A stretch of 64,000 bases of DNA, taken from contig JAFLCB010000001.1 in assembly GCA_017302795.1 (NCBI GenBank), positions 186,001-250,000 of the forward strand. Direction: 5' to 3'. This DNA comes from Deltaproteobacteria bacterium. Lineage in GTDB: Bacteria > Bdellovibrionota > Bdellovibrionia > Bdellovibrionales > JAMPXM01. Below are positions 7,297 to 15,900 of the stretch, piece after piece; position 1 is the stretch's first letter, and each line of letters opens with the position of its first letter. The notes beneath the pieces are model-generated. The model had not been told where the DNA came from. It saw nothing but the letters and a program-made list of their open reading frames with translations, and searched no databases. The position numbers and the translations under genes are program-made.

Positions 7297-7659
7297 TTAT
7301 GCTGTTTGTGTTTTCGGAGTGTACGCAGCTCCGAGAATTTGTTTGTAGTAGTTCACATGCTTTGAAATGCGAATTCCAAGAACGCTGTGAATGAGGTAGT
7401 TGCCGTCTTCGCTTAAGAAAAGTACGGGCCTAGCAACGAGACCGTACGTGACTTTTCGAGGAGCTTCTTGATTTTGCGAAGCTTCTTTTTTCTCAAAAGG
7501 TAGACCCAGAATCTTTTTGTAAAGATTGACGGGCATTTCGATCTTGAGATCAGCACTTAGACGATGAGTGATGCTTTCGCGATCTTGATTCAGATAAACT
7601 TGCGGGTTTGCGTTGAATCCTTGAGCGATTCGAGTTGTTTTAGCTGTTTTATTTTCCAT
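7297..7659 (-). CDS. Unknown protein with two internal ~40-residue repeats
   Basis: A 120-residue protein made of two related units. Unit one (residues about 21-57) runs VYLNQDRESITHRLSADLKI and ends in NLYKKILGLPFEKK. Unit two (about 79-116) runs VLFLSEDGNYLIHSVLGIRI and ends in NYYKQILGAAYTPK. The shared pattern is V-x-L-x(2)-D, then IxH, an amphipathic strand, and NxYKxILG. No family is recognised. The start has a good AAGGAG site. It lies upstream of ardA on the same strand, in what looks like the leading region of a conjugative element, so a role in establishment is possible. Confidence 0.6.
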   Translation of the reverse strand: MENKTAKTTRIAQGFNANPQVYLNQDRESITHRLSADLKIEMPVNLYKKILGLPFEKKEASQNQEAPRKVTYGLVARPVLFLSEDGNYLIHSVLGIRISKHVNYYKQILGAAYTPKTQTA

Positions 7660-8075
7660 TTTACTTTCTCCTTGTGAAAGTTGTTTTGTTTTTTGTTCCC
7701 ACTCTCTATCGAGTGAGGCCTTCGCGAGAAGGACAGGCCCCCGAAGAGAGAGGTTTCAAGCGAGCTCAAGGCAGAAGCCCCGACCGTCACACGAGAGCAC
7801 CCGAGAGGTGCGGTAGAGGCAGCGGGCATGACAGGAAAAAGGCCGTATGGCCCCTGGCATTGACCGATGCAAAGGGAGGAAAAGGCTGCTGACTTAAAGA
7901 GAGCGATCTTAAAAAAACAACGCACAGGGAATAGGAAAATTGGACTAAGGAGGGTGACAACCGATCGATCAAGATGACCCAAGAAGAAAGTTGATTTCAG
8001 AATGAAGACGTTGAAGTATCAGGCCTTAACGAACGGTTCTGATATCTAAGATTCGATCAAATGGAGCTAAAAAAC
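7660..8075. other. Structured non-coding stretch upstream of the 7297 gene
   Basis: About 400 bp without a supported gene. It is purine-rich on the plus strand, with several GC-rich inverted segments (for example GGCCGTATGGCCCC near 7842 and a GGCATGACA motif also seen near 7119 in the other structured stretch). Long open frames here have no family resemblance and look fortuitous. It may contain promoters for both the minus-strand 7297 gene and the plus-strand 8076 gene. Confidence 0.4.
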
Positions 8076-8321
8076 ATGGCGTCAGAGCAAGCGGGAGAAG
8101 CAATTAAAAAGGCAAAGCGCAGAGGCCGCCCGAAAGGGAGTAAGAACAAGAAAAAGCGTGGTGCGAACAAAAGACTTGGCAGGCCTCCAGGAAGTAAGAG
8201 CAAAGTATCCACTTTTAAAGCAAATCGTGGCTCTTTAGAGGAAACTATAAAGCAGTTGCTGAAGCTCCCGACAAATGCAGAGGCGAAGGTGCGTCTCATT
8301 GAAGCCGCACTAAATATTTGA
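8076..8321 (+). CDS. Small AT-hook-like DNA-binding protein
   Basis: An 81-residue, very basic protein. Two AT-hook-like cores are visible: KRRGRPKGSKNKKKR (about residues 13-27) and KRLGRPPGSKSK (about 31-42). The R/L-G-R-P core binds the minor groove of AT-rich DNA. The C-terminal 35 residues form an acidic/hydrophobic helical unit (SLEETIKQLLKLPTNAEAKV). I chose the ATG at 8076 because a GGAG lies nine bases before it; the ATG at 8061 would add five residues. It could be a nucleoid-type or silencing protein of the element. No specific family is recognised. Confidence 0.6.
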   Translation: MASEQAGEAIKKAKRRGRPKGSKNKKKRGANKRLGRPPGSKSKVSTFKANRGSLEETIKQLLKLPTNAEAKVRLIEAALNI

Positions 8322-8350
8322 GGTTTTTTAGCTTGCCTCGAAATATCGCA

Positions 8351-8376
8351 GAGGTTTTCTCTCTAGAGAAAACCTC
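8351..8376. terminator. Hairpin between convergent genes
   Basis: Perfect 12-bp arms (GAGGTTTTCTCT / AGAGAAAACCTC) with a two-base spacer between the stop codons of the convergent genes at 8321 and 8389. There is no long T-run, but position and strength suit a bidirectional terminator. Confidence 0.55.
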
Positions 8377-8388
8377 CTTGAAGTTTAC

Positions 8389-8691
8389 TTATTCTTTGAG
8401 AAAGGCCGTATCGGCATTTATCTCAAACTCACTATCCTTTTTGATGATGGAATAGTCACTTTCAACTCTAGATACAGTAAGTGTGCCCGCTGGTTCGTAT
8501 GAGTAACCGGAACGCGCTGCCGATGGCACTTTTTTATAAGCGGTGACCTTATCTCCTATCTTAAGTCCCTTTGAGGCACCGTACTTGTACCGAATCCCTT
8601 CGCTCGTTGAATCTTCGGGTTTGAATGGCTGCATGGTACTGCAAGCCGACAGAATTAAACTTAGGATGGAAAACAAAATAATCTTTTTCAT
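8389..8691 (-). CDS. Small lipoprotein, island paralogue 1
   Basis: A 100-residue lipoprotein: short signal peptide with lipobox LSAC (Cys16), then a small domain with the pattern LKIGDKVTAYKK ... GTLTVSRVESDYSIIKKDSEFEI ... AFLKE. The same pattern recurs in the lipoproteins at 12504 and 35121 (K-x-GD-x-V-x(2)-YK, a V-x(3)-I/V-x(3)-Y/F-x-I/V-V/I strand and a final FxEK-like end). This copy lacks the middle cysteine pair of the other two. It is probably anchored to a membrane facing the periplasm. No known family is recognised; its location suggests a role linked to metals. Confidence 0.65.
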   Translation of the reverse strand: MKKIILFSILSLILSACSTMQPFKPEDSTSEGIRYKYGASKGLKIGDKVTAYKKVPSAARSGYSYEPAGTLTVSRVESDYSIIKKDSEFEINADTAFLKE

Positions 8692-8747
8692 AAAAAATTC
8701 CTTTAATAATTGAAATTTAAAAAATTAAATAAACGACGAACTATAAT

Positions 8748-9143
8748 TTAAATAAGATTTTTCGGAGGCTTAAATGGACCATCCAAAAATAATTCTTTGG
8801 GGGGAAAGAGGAAAATATCTGTCTTCAGGCTATTTTCATCACGGAAAGCCATAGTTATTGGCAGCCAAAAAATTAAATGACAAGTATGGCCAAGATGACA
8901 AAACCAATGCGTTTGTTGGGTAGATGGGAAATCACTATCTCTTGAGTTAGTGTGCTTAATTGAAATGTCGTTATTCGCGTTGACAGTGTTATCTAAGAAA
9001 TGTCCTACAGGAAGTTCAATGGGCTCAAGCTTTTTAGTGCAAAGATCAATTTCAGGCTGAATCGTAGCGCTCAACAGAACAAAAATCATGAGGACTGAAA
9101 GGGTGTTTGAAATAACTTTCTCAACTTGCCAAAACGAATTCAC
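8748..9143 (-). CDS. Small Cys/His-rich membrane-anchored protein (CHLGH type)
   Basis: A 131-residue protein with one hydrophobic N-terminal segment (VLMIFVLLSATI) and a Cys/His cluster, HWFCHLGHTCHL, near residues 78-90. It ends with a PFKPP motif. The minus-strand protein at 18077 has the same plan: hydrophobic head, CHTCHLGHC, a LF/FxP segment and a terminal FRPP. Such small proteins occur beside metal-efflux genes and resemble DUF2946-type proteins, whose role is unknown. It is the last gene of the probable operon led by the P1B ATPase gene. Confidence 0.55.
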   Translation of the reverse strand: MNSFWQVEKVISNTLSVLMIFVLLSATIQPEIDLCTKKLEPIELPVGHFLDNTVNANNDISIKHTNSRDSDFPSTQQTHWFCHLGHTCHLIFWLPITMAFRDENSLKTDIFLFPPKELFLDGPFKPPKNLI

Positions 9144-9150
9144 GAATCAT

Positions 9151-9522
9151 TCACTCCCTTAAGTCTAAATAAATTTTTAAATCACTCGGAATTTGCATTG
9201 GCTGAAAGATTCCAACATTAGATCCTCCAGTATTTCCTTTGGGTGCTAGCCCCGTGAGAGATCCAGGTATCGATAAAACTAATCTTGGAATCTGTCCTAA
9301 AAACTCAAGAATTTGAAAATGTCGTAGGCTAAAGAGCATCATCAAAACATGAATGTAAAAGTGCTGTGAAGCCCGGTATTGACCCAAGATGTGGGCTCTT
9401 TCCAGATGTTGCCATTCACGTTCCATTTCACCATCTGCCCTCGCCTTCTTCGCTAGGGTTAGCTCGCTACGGAATGCGGCTGTGAGATGATTCTTAAATT
9501 CATTATCATTGTAAGCTTTCAT
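9151..9522 (-). CDS. DUF3703-family protein
   Basis: A 123-residue protein that fits the DUF3703 family. It has WQHLERAHILGQYRASQHFY near the middle, then the LGQIPRLVLS segment and the closing GNTGGSNVGIFQPMQIP motif. The function is unknown, but DUF3703 genes are often linked to metal-efflux ATPases and MerR-like control genes. The ATG overlaps the stop of the upstream gene at 9519-9522, so the two are translationally coupled within the P1B ATPase operon. Confidence 0.8.
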   Translation of the reverse strand: MKAYNDNEFKNHLTAAFRSELTLAKKARADGEMEREWQHLERAHILGQYRASQHFYIHVLMMLFSLRHFQILEFLGQIPRLVLSIPGSLTGLAPKGNTGGSNVGIFQPMQIPSDLKIYLDLRE

Positions 9523-9965
9523 TTTGTGATGCGATCTCCTACAAGGCTAACTACGCGGCCCGAAATGACAGCGGCACTTCCTTCGTACTTTTCACTTACG
9601 ATTTTTGCCGTATATTTTTTTGTTGAATCGAGACCATGAAATCCGACAATTCCATTCATCCCTGTGAAACCGACCAACATGCGTGAGTTACTCTCGTCGA
9701 ATAACTCCACAGTAATCCCACGACAGGGAGCTGTTGAAAGTGAACAGTTTATGATTGTCACATCATGCGGAAGTTTTTTGTCGTTTAGGATTTTCTCAAT
9801 AGCCAACTGGTCAATGGTTTCAGCTTTTGATGGCTTAACTCTGACGACTATCTTTTCTGGTTTAGGTTCTTCCCTTTTCGAGTCTCCTCCATGAGCAAAG
9901 GCAGAGCTATCAACGAACATAGAAAGCAGATAGAACATCGAAAAAATCCAAGAAGTCGGTTTCAT
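9519..9965 (-). CDS. Periplasmic protein of unknown function in the Zn/Cd ATPase operon
   Basis: A 148-residue secreted protein. A signal peptide ends near SSAFA, followed by a short HGGDSK metal-binding-like head. The rest looks like a small beta-sandwich, with two cysteines (INCSLSTAPC) and a FHGLDSTKKYTAKI segment reminiscent of carboxypeptidase-regulatory-like folds. It overlaps both neighbours by four bases (ATGA), so it is made together with the ATPase. A role in periplasmic metal handling is inferred from position only. Confidence 0.55.
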   Translation of the reverse strand: MKPTSWIFSMFYLLSMFVDSSAFAHGGDSKREEPKPEKIVVRVKPSKAETIDQLAIEKILNDKKLPHDVTIINCSLSTAPCRGITVELFDESNSRMLVGFTGMNGIVGFHGLDSTKKYTAKIVSEKYEGSAAVISGRVVSLVGDRITK

Positions 9966-12184
9966 TCATTTCCTCCAATTACTGAATTGCTCGTTTCGAT
10001 CTTAAGAAGTCGCATAGAGTTAGCAATAACGAGTAATGATGCCCCCATGTCGGCAGCTACGGCGATCCAAAGATTCGACAGACCAAAAACACCAAGGGCG
10101 ATAAAGACGGCTTTAATGACCAAAGCAAATGAAATGTTGAACCGAATGATGCCTAAAGTTTTTCGGCCATGTGAAACAGCCCGAGCAAGTTGTGTAAGGT
10201 CATCTGTCATGAGAGCGACGTCAGCAGTTTCTATTGCTGCGTCAGTTCCGGCTGCTCCCATAGCAATTCCAATTGTCGCTTGGGCCAAGGCTGGTGCGTC
10301 GTTGATCCCATCACCGACCATTGCAACGTACTTGTGACGCGACAGCAGTTTCTGAATTTCAGTAACCTTATTCTCAGGAAGTAGATCACCTATAGCGGTA
10401 TCAATATGAACTCGTTTTGCGATTGAACTTACCGTCCTCTGGTTATCTCCACTCAGCATGGAAATTTCTCTGATGCCAACCTTGTGAAGACTTTGAATAG
10501 CCTCAATGACATTTGACCTAGGTTCGTCGGCAAGGCCCAGCACACCAAATACATCACCAGAGCAGCTTTCGTGCGGCATATGTCCCACAACCAAAACTGA
10601 CTGTGCTTTGTCTTCAAGGGTGGAGAGATATGATTCCAACTCAGGGGTGCATACGCCAAGTTCGTGAGCTAGCTTGTGGTTTCCTGCAAAGTAAAGATGC
10701 CCTTCAATTTCGCCTTGAATTCCCTTTCCTTGAATAACTTTGAAATCAAGCACCTCCTTATCTGGGGCATTTTGTTGTTCGCAGTATTTAACCGCAGCTC
10801 TGGCAAGCGGGTGTGTAGAATGGCTTTCTAAGGAATGGATAATGGTTAAAAGTTCTGATTCACTTTTTTTATTAAAGAGCTGAGTGGAAACCACCTGCGG
10901 CGTTCCCTCTGTGATGGTTCCAGTTTTATCAACGGCAAGTGCACGAATTTTACCAAGGGATTCAAGAAAAACTCCGCCTTTGATCAGAACTCCTGATTTC
11001 GCCAGAGCCGTCAGCGCCGACACTATTGACACTGGGGTCGCAATCACAAGCGCGCACGGACACGCAATTACCAAGAAGACGAGAGATCTATAAAACCAAA
11101 TTTGCCATTCCCCACCAAAGGCTAAGGGCGGAATAAGCGCCACCAAAACGGCCACTAGGGTTACGATGGGGGTGTAGATGCGAGAGAATTTATCGACAAA
11201 TAGTTGCGCCGGAGCCTTTTTACTCTGGGCTTCTTCAATCAAGCGAATGACATTTGAAATTTTTGAATCTTTAAAGGTATGAGTGACTTTAATTTTCAAT
11301 GTTCCAGATTCATTTATTGTCCCAGCGAGAACAGTATCACCAGGATTCTTCGCAACAGGTTGAGATTCTCCGGTTAAAGGAGCCTGGTTCACTGACGAGC
11401 TTCCTGACAATACAGTGCCATCAAGCGGAATTCTCTCACCAGCAAGAACTAAAACCGTATTTCCGACTTCAACTTGTTCGACGGGTACAATTTTGTCATT
11501 GCCGCCATCTTCTACCGTGGCCGTCTGTGGGGTAATAGAGAGAATTTCGCGGATGGCCTTTCTTGCCCTGACAACACTAAAGGCTTCGAGCATTTCAGCG
11601 AGAGAAAATAGGAAAACAACAGCAGCCCCTTCGGAATATTCGCGAATGATAAAAGCGCCCATAGCCGCCATTGTCATTAAGACATTCATATCCAGGGACT
11701 TCTGCTTAAGCGCCCGAATCGCTTTTGGTAGAATCAAGCTTCCACCAAAAAGTGTCGCCATTAAAAATAAAGCAAATAGAACTGCTTCAGGAGCATTTAA
11801 GAACCACTGCGAAAGAAGGCCTATAAGCAGAAATGCTCCAGACATTCCGACGAGCCAAACTCTCGTTTTATTGTCGGTATAAAACGACGTAGTTGCCGTA
11901 GCTTCCCTGACTCTCACTCCGGCACTATTGATGAGGGATATTATTTCGATTTCAGAAAGGGATGGCTCATGCTCGACGGTAACCTGTGAGGTCATAAGAT
12001 TTGCAGTCACTTGGCCTATTTTAGGTTTAGAAAGTGCCTTTTGAATGGCCACGATTTCATCTGCGCAATCCATTCCACTGACAGTGAATACAGATTTCTT
12101 ACTTTCCGTCAGGTTACTAAAAACCATTGTCATTTTCTGATCACTGCCTGAATTGCAGCATTGAGTATCCTTTGTTTCAATCAT
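9962..12184 (-). CDS. Zn/Cd/Pb-type P1B ATPase (ZntA/CadA-like)
   Basis: A 740-residue heavy-metal efflux ATPase. One N-terminal HMA domain carries GMDCADE. Six to eight membrane helices follow, with the transport motif IACPCALVIATPVS, the phosphorylation site DKTGTITEG, an HP-type motif (STHPLARAAV) and the hinge [13 protein letters not shown]. The helix 8 DMGASL aspartate and the CADE form of the HMA domain point to Zn2+/Cd2+/Pb2+ rather than Cu+. The frame extends upstream to a TTG at 12226, but the ATG at 12184, after GGTGG, gives the natural start. It leads the operon 9962-9519-9151-8748. Confidence 0.93.
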   Translation of the reverse strand: MIETKDTQCCNSGSDQKMTMVFSNLTESKKSVFTVSGMDCADEIVAIQKALSKPKIGQVTANLMTSQVTVEHEPSLSEIEIISLINSAGVRVREATATTSFYTDNKTRVWLVGMSGAFLLIGLLSQWFLNAPEAVLFALFLMATLFGGSLILPKAIRALKQKSLDMNVLMTMAAMGAFIIREYSEGAAVVFLFSLAEMLEAFSVVRARKAIREILSITPQTATVEDGGNDKIVPVEQVEVGNTVLVLAGERIPLDGTVLSGSSSVNQAPLTGESQPVAKNPGDTVLAGTINESGTLKIKVTHTFKDSKISNVIRLIEEAQSKKAPAQLFVDKFSRIYTPIVTLVAVLVALIPPLAFGGEWQIWFYRSLVFLVIACPCALVIATPVSIVSALTALAKSGVLIKGGVFLESLGKIRALAVDKTGTITEGTPQVVSTQLFNKKSESELLTIIHSLESHSTHPLARAAVKYCEQQNAPDKEVLDFKVIQGKGIQGEIEGHLYFAGNHKLAHELGVCTPELESYLSTLEDKAQSVLVVGHMPHESCSGDVFGVLGLADEPRSNVIEAIQSLHKVGIREISMLSGDNQRTVSSIAKRVHIDTAIGDLLPENKVTEIQKLLSRHKYVAMVGDGINDAPALAQATIGIAMGAAGTDAAIETADVALMTDDLTQLARAVSHGRKTLGIIRFNISFALVIKAVFIALGVFGLSNLWIAVAADMGASLLVIANSMRLLKIETSNSVIGGNE

Positions 12185-12233
12185 ACCCACCACCTTTAGC
12201 CGTAGGGGCTGATTGCCCCCACGCAATTATTTA

Positions 12234-12458
12234 TTACTTTGAATCTTTCTGATCTTCCTTGTGCTCATGATCGTCGTGTTTTTCTTTGTCTTCGCATTTG
12301 CAGTTCTTCTCGTCTTTCTTACACTTGTCACATTTTTTATGCTTGTGTGAATGCGCGCCCTGCTTGTCCTTTTCTTTATGATCATGGTTGTCGCCGGCGA
12401 AAGCACTTCCACCTAACAAGAAAGAGAAAGCAGCGGCTGTTAGTAAAATACGTTTCAT
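12234..12458 (-). CDS. Periplasmic His/Lys/Cys-rich metal-binding protein
   Basis: A 74-residue protein with a signal peptide (MKRILLTAAAFSFLLGGSAFA) and a mature part almost entirely of His, Lys, Asp, Glu and Cys, with HDHKEKDKQGAHSHKHKK and CDKCKKDEKNCKCEDKE. It is likely a periplasmic metal buffer. It sits just upstream of the P1B ATPase gene on the same strand and may share its transcript. A low-complexity protein like this has no reliable family; the signal peptide, the placement and an AGGAG-like site support it as real. Confidence 0.7.
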   Translation of the reverse strand: MKRILLTAAAFSFLLGGSAFAGDNHDHKEKDKQGAHSHKHKKCDKCKKDEKNCKCEDKEKHDDHEHKEDQKDSK

Positions 12459-12503
12459 TAGAACTCCTTTTCTAGATCGGTTAGCGATCCATTTAGTTTA
12501 TGG

Positions 12504-12854
12504 TTACTTACTCTTTTCAACGTACATATCTGGTTCCATCGTAAGGCCCTGTTGAGGACTTACGATAGCAAAGTCTGACGTAAGAATTTTGGTCACAACT
12601 GCTTCACCAAGCTTTGTGGTTGTACATTTCTCTGCGCTTGCTCCTCGATGATGCATCTTGTTTTTGACGCACTTTCTTTTAAAGACATCAACGCTATCTC
12701 CAGCTTTGACTTCAGAAGAGCCAATATTCACCCGAACTCCCTCTGGAATTTCAGATTTTTCCTCTCGGCCTTCAATTTTATGGTAATGAGCGCAGCCAGT
12801 ACCGAACGTTGATATTCCTATTGCTGCAATTGCGGTTAAAAACTTTAATTTCAC
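12504..12854 (-). CDS. Small lipoprotein, island paralogue 2
   Basis: A 116-residue lipoprotein with lipobox FGTGC, then HYHKIEG and the paralogue domain: EVKAGDSVDVFKRKC ... C-TTTKLGEAVVTKI ... DFAIVSPQQG ... YVEK. It matches the lipoprotein at 35121 closely in spacing, including a middle cysteine pair. I chose the GTG at 12854, which follows AAGGAAG; an upstream in-frame start at 12875 would add seven basic residues. It lies between the metal-binding protein gene and the RND operon on the same strand. The function is unknown. Confidence 0.65.
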   Translation of the reverse strand: MKLKFLTAIAAIGISTFGTGCAHYHKIEGREEKSEIPEGVRVNIGSSEVKAGDSVDVFKRKCVKNKMHHRGASAEKCTTTKLGEAVVTKILTSDFAIVSPQQGLTMEPDMYVEKSK

Positions 12855-12962
12855 TTTACTTCCTTTACTGACCAAATCGGGTCACCTTTAATGAGGCAAA
12901 AAATTATGTCTAGTTCCTCTTCATTTACTTTTTGATCTTCTATATCGTCCCGTTACTCCCGA

Positions 12963-15900
12963 TTAATGAGCAACTCTACCTTTCATTCTCGATTCAAATC
13001 TGGAAAACAAAATCGGCAGTACGATCAACGTCAGAAGTGTCGAAGAAATAATTCCTCCGATCACGACAGAGGCTAGAGGCTTCTGTACTTCAGCGCCGAT
13101 GCCGGTCGAAATCATCATCGGTATAAATCCGAAGACTGCCACGAGTGCCGTCATCAGAACCGGACGAAGCCGAACTAGGGTTCCTGAAAGAACAAGATCT
13201 TTCCCGGTTTTTCCTTCAGCTTTGAGTTGGTTAAAGAAGTTAACGAGTACAACTCCGTTGAGGACGGCGATCCCTGAGAGCGCTATAAATCCGATACCTG
13301 CGGATATACTAAAGGGAAGACCATTCAGGATTAGTCCAATAACCCCGCCGACAAGTGCCATTGGGATACAGGCAAATATCAGAAAGGTCTGGGCGACACT
13401 TCCAAAGGCCGCATAAATCATCATCAGCACCAAAGACAAAGCAATCGGAGCTAAAATCAAGAGACGTGACCTTGCTTGCTCTAGGTTTTTAAAATTTCCG
13501 CCCCATTCGAGGTAGTAACCATCTGGAAGCTTAAGCTGCGTTTCAACTGCCTTTTGAGCTTCGAGCACGAACGATTCAGTATCGCGCCCTCGAAGGTTGA
13601 TGAGAACGGCAGTTCTTCGATTCGAATTCTCTCTGTTCACTGAGCCGTAGGTTTCTTTAAAGGAAATATCCGAAAGCTTTCCAAGAGGAACTAAGACGTT
13701 TGGTCCAACACCTACTGGCAAATCTTTGATTGTGCCAAGATCAGATCTCAAATCATTTGCAAGTCTAACAACGATTGGAAACTTTCTTTCTCCTTCGTAC
13801 AGAAAGCCTGCTTCTTGACCTCCAAGTGCAATCGAAACTGTATCAAGAACGTCCTTTACAGATCCGCTGTAAGCTGAAAGTTTTGATTCAATTGGTTCAA
13901 TTCTCAAAACTGGTGATGTGCCCGCTAAATCTACTTCGACATCTCCAGCCCCTCTTACTTGAGATACGATTTCCTGGGTCTTCTTCGCAAATTCAACGAG
14001 CTTATCTAAATCAGGTCCGAAAACCTTTACTGCTACATCTGCTCGTGTTCCTTCAAGTAGCTCATTAAAGCGCATTTGAATTGGCTGCGAAGCTAAGTAC
14101 GTTTGACCAGGAATTTCCTTTTCAAGTTTTTCAACCATCAAAGTTGTGAGTTCTTGAAAAGTTCGTTTCCTGCCCTCAATCTTCGGCCAGTCATCACGAG
14201 ATTTCAGCATAATATAGGTGTCAGAGACGTTAACTCCCATCGGATCTGTTGCGACTTCGCTTGTTCCAATTCGTGAGAAGACGTGATCGACTTCAGGAAA
14301 TGTTTCGACGACTTTATCGGCTTTTCTTTGAAATTCGACTGACTGACTTAAGCTCGCATTTACGGGCCTGATCATGTGAAACGCAAAGGAGCCTTCGCTA
14401 AGTTGAGGTAAAAACTCAGCTCCCCTGGTCATGAAGAGTCCAACGCCTAAAACTACAGATAGTAGCCCCAATCCCATCGTCAGATTTTTTCGTTTATACG
14501 CGAACTCAAAAAATGGGATGTAAGCTCTGCGAATCCACTCCATCAGCTTTGGTTCTTTATCGACTGTCTTACCGGACAAGAAAATACTGGCGAGCGCAGG
14601 TGCCGTTGTAAAAGAAAGTACAAAGGCTAAAAGAACTGCGATGGCAAACGTTGAAGCCATCGGAATGAACATCTTTCCTTCCACTCCGGTTAAGGCAAAC
14701 ACTGGCAAGAAAACCATTACGATAATGAATTGACCAAAGCCTGCTGCTTGTCTGATCTCGACAGTGGATTCGTAAACAGCTTTTTTGATTTCTTCTTTGT
14801 CTAAGTTTCGCCCTAGATACTTCGCTCGGTCGTGAAGAAACCTGACACAGTTATCGAGTACGATCACTGTACCATCGACGATGATTCCGAAATCCAAGGC
14901 CCCCAGACTCATGAGATTCCCTGAAATCCCAAGGGGCTTCATCACAAGAAAAGTTGCGAGCAGAGAAAGCGGAATTGTCACGGCAGTGATGAGTGCTGCT
15001 CGAATGTTTCCAAGCAGAATCAGCAGAATGATGGTTACAAGAAGGGCACCCATTAAGAGGTTGTGCTCAACCGTTCCAAGAGTTGCATTCACTAAATCTG
15101 AGCGGTTATAGACCGTGGTGATTTCAACATCTTTCGGAAGAGTCTTTCTGATTTCATCAATTTTTGCATGAACACGAGTTGAAACCGTTCGGCTGTTTTC
15201 TCCAAGCAGCATCATGACAGTGCCAAGAACCACTTCTTCACCGTCGTAAGTAGCAGAGCCAGTGCGAAGTTCTTTGCCTAAAGTCACCTGGGCAATATCA
15301 CCGATAGTTAAGATTTTAAAGGATTCTAAGCTTTTAACCGGGACTCTTTCGATTGCCTTTGGATCTTTAATGAGACCGACACCTTGAATAAGAAACTGTT
15401 CGGCTGTTTGCTCAACATATCCGCCGCCGACGTTTTTATTGATTTTTTCAAGAGCTTCGCCGATGTCTTCGAAATGAATTCCAAAAGAGGCCATTTTTTT
15501 CGGATCAGGCTGAACGTGATACTGCTTTTCAAAACCTCCAGAAGTATTGATCTCAGCTACACCCTCAACCGTTAAAAGTCTCGGCTTTACGAACCAATCC
15601 TGGAGCGCCTTAAGCTCCATGAGCTGCTTTACTCGCTCGTCGCCCTTTTTCTTTTCTTTGAAATCTAAAACGAATTGATAGATTTCGCCGAGGCCTGTTG
15701 AAATAGGACCCAGCTCCGGTTTCGCCGAATTAGGCAAATCTCCCGAAACTCCTTGAAGACGTTCCGTGACAAGTTGCCTAGCTCGGAAAATATCGACGGA
15801 GTCTTTAAAGATGACTGTTACTTGAGATAGACCAAATCGGGTAATAGATCTAACTTGCTCAACACCTGCGACTCCTCTCATCGAAGACTCAACCGGAAAA

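Noticed and set aside
7590-7982. A 130-codon minus-strand frame over the structured gap
   Set aside because: It has low coding quality, no family and overlaps the confident gene at 7297-7659 in another frame.
12199-12219. GC hairpin and CCGTAGGGG motif between the His-rich protein and the Zn/Cd ATPase genes, half-like a CsoR operator
   Set aside because: Only one arm resembles the operators at 27244 and 34944; the arms do not form the G/C-tract palindrome. It could be part of the 5' leader.
13775-14068. A plus-strand Leu-rich frame inside czcA
   Set aside because: It is the antisense shadow of the RND pump gene and shows no ribosome site or family.
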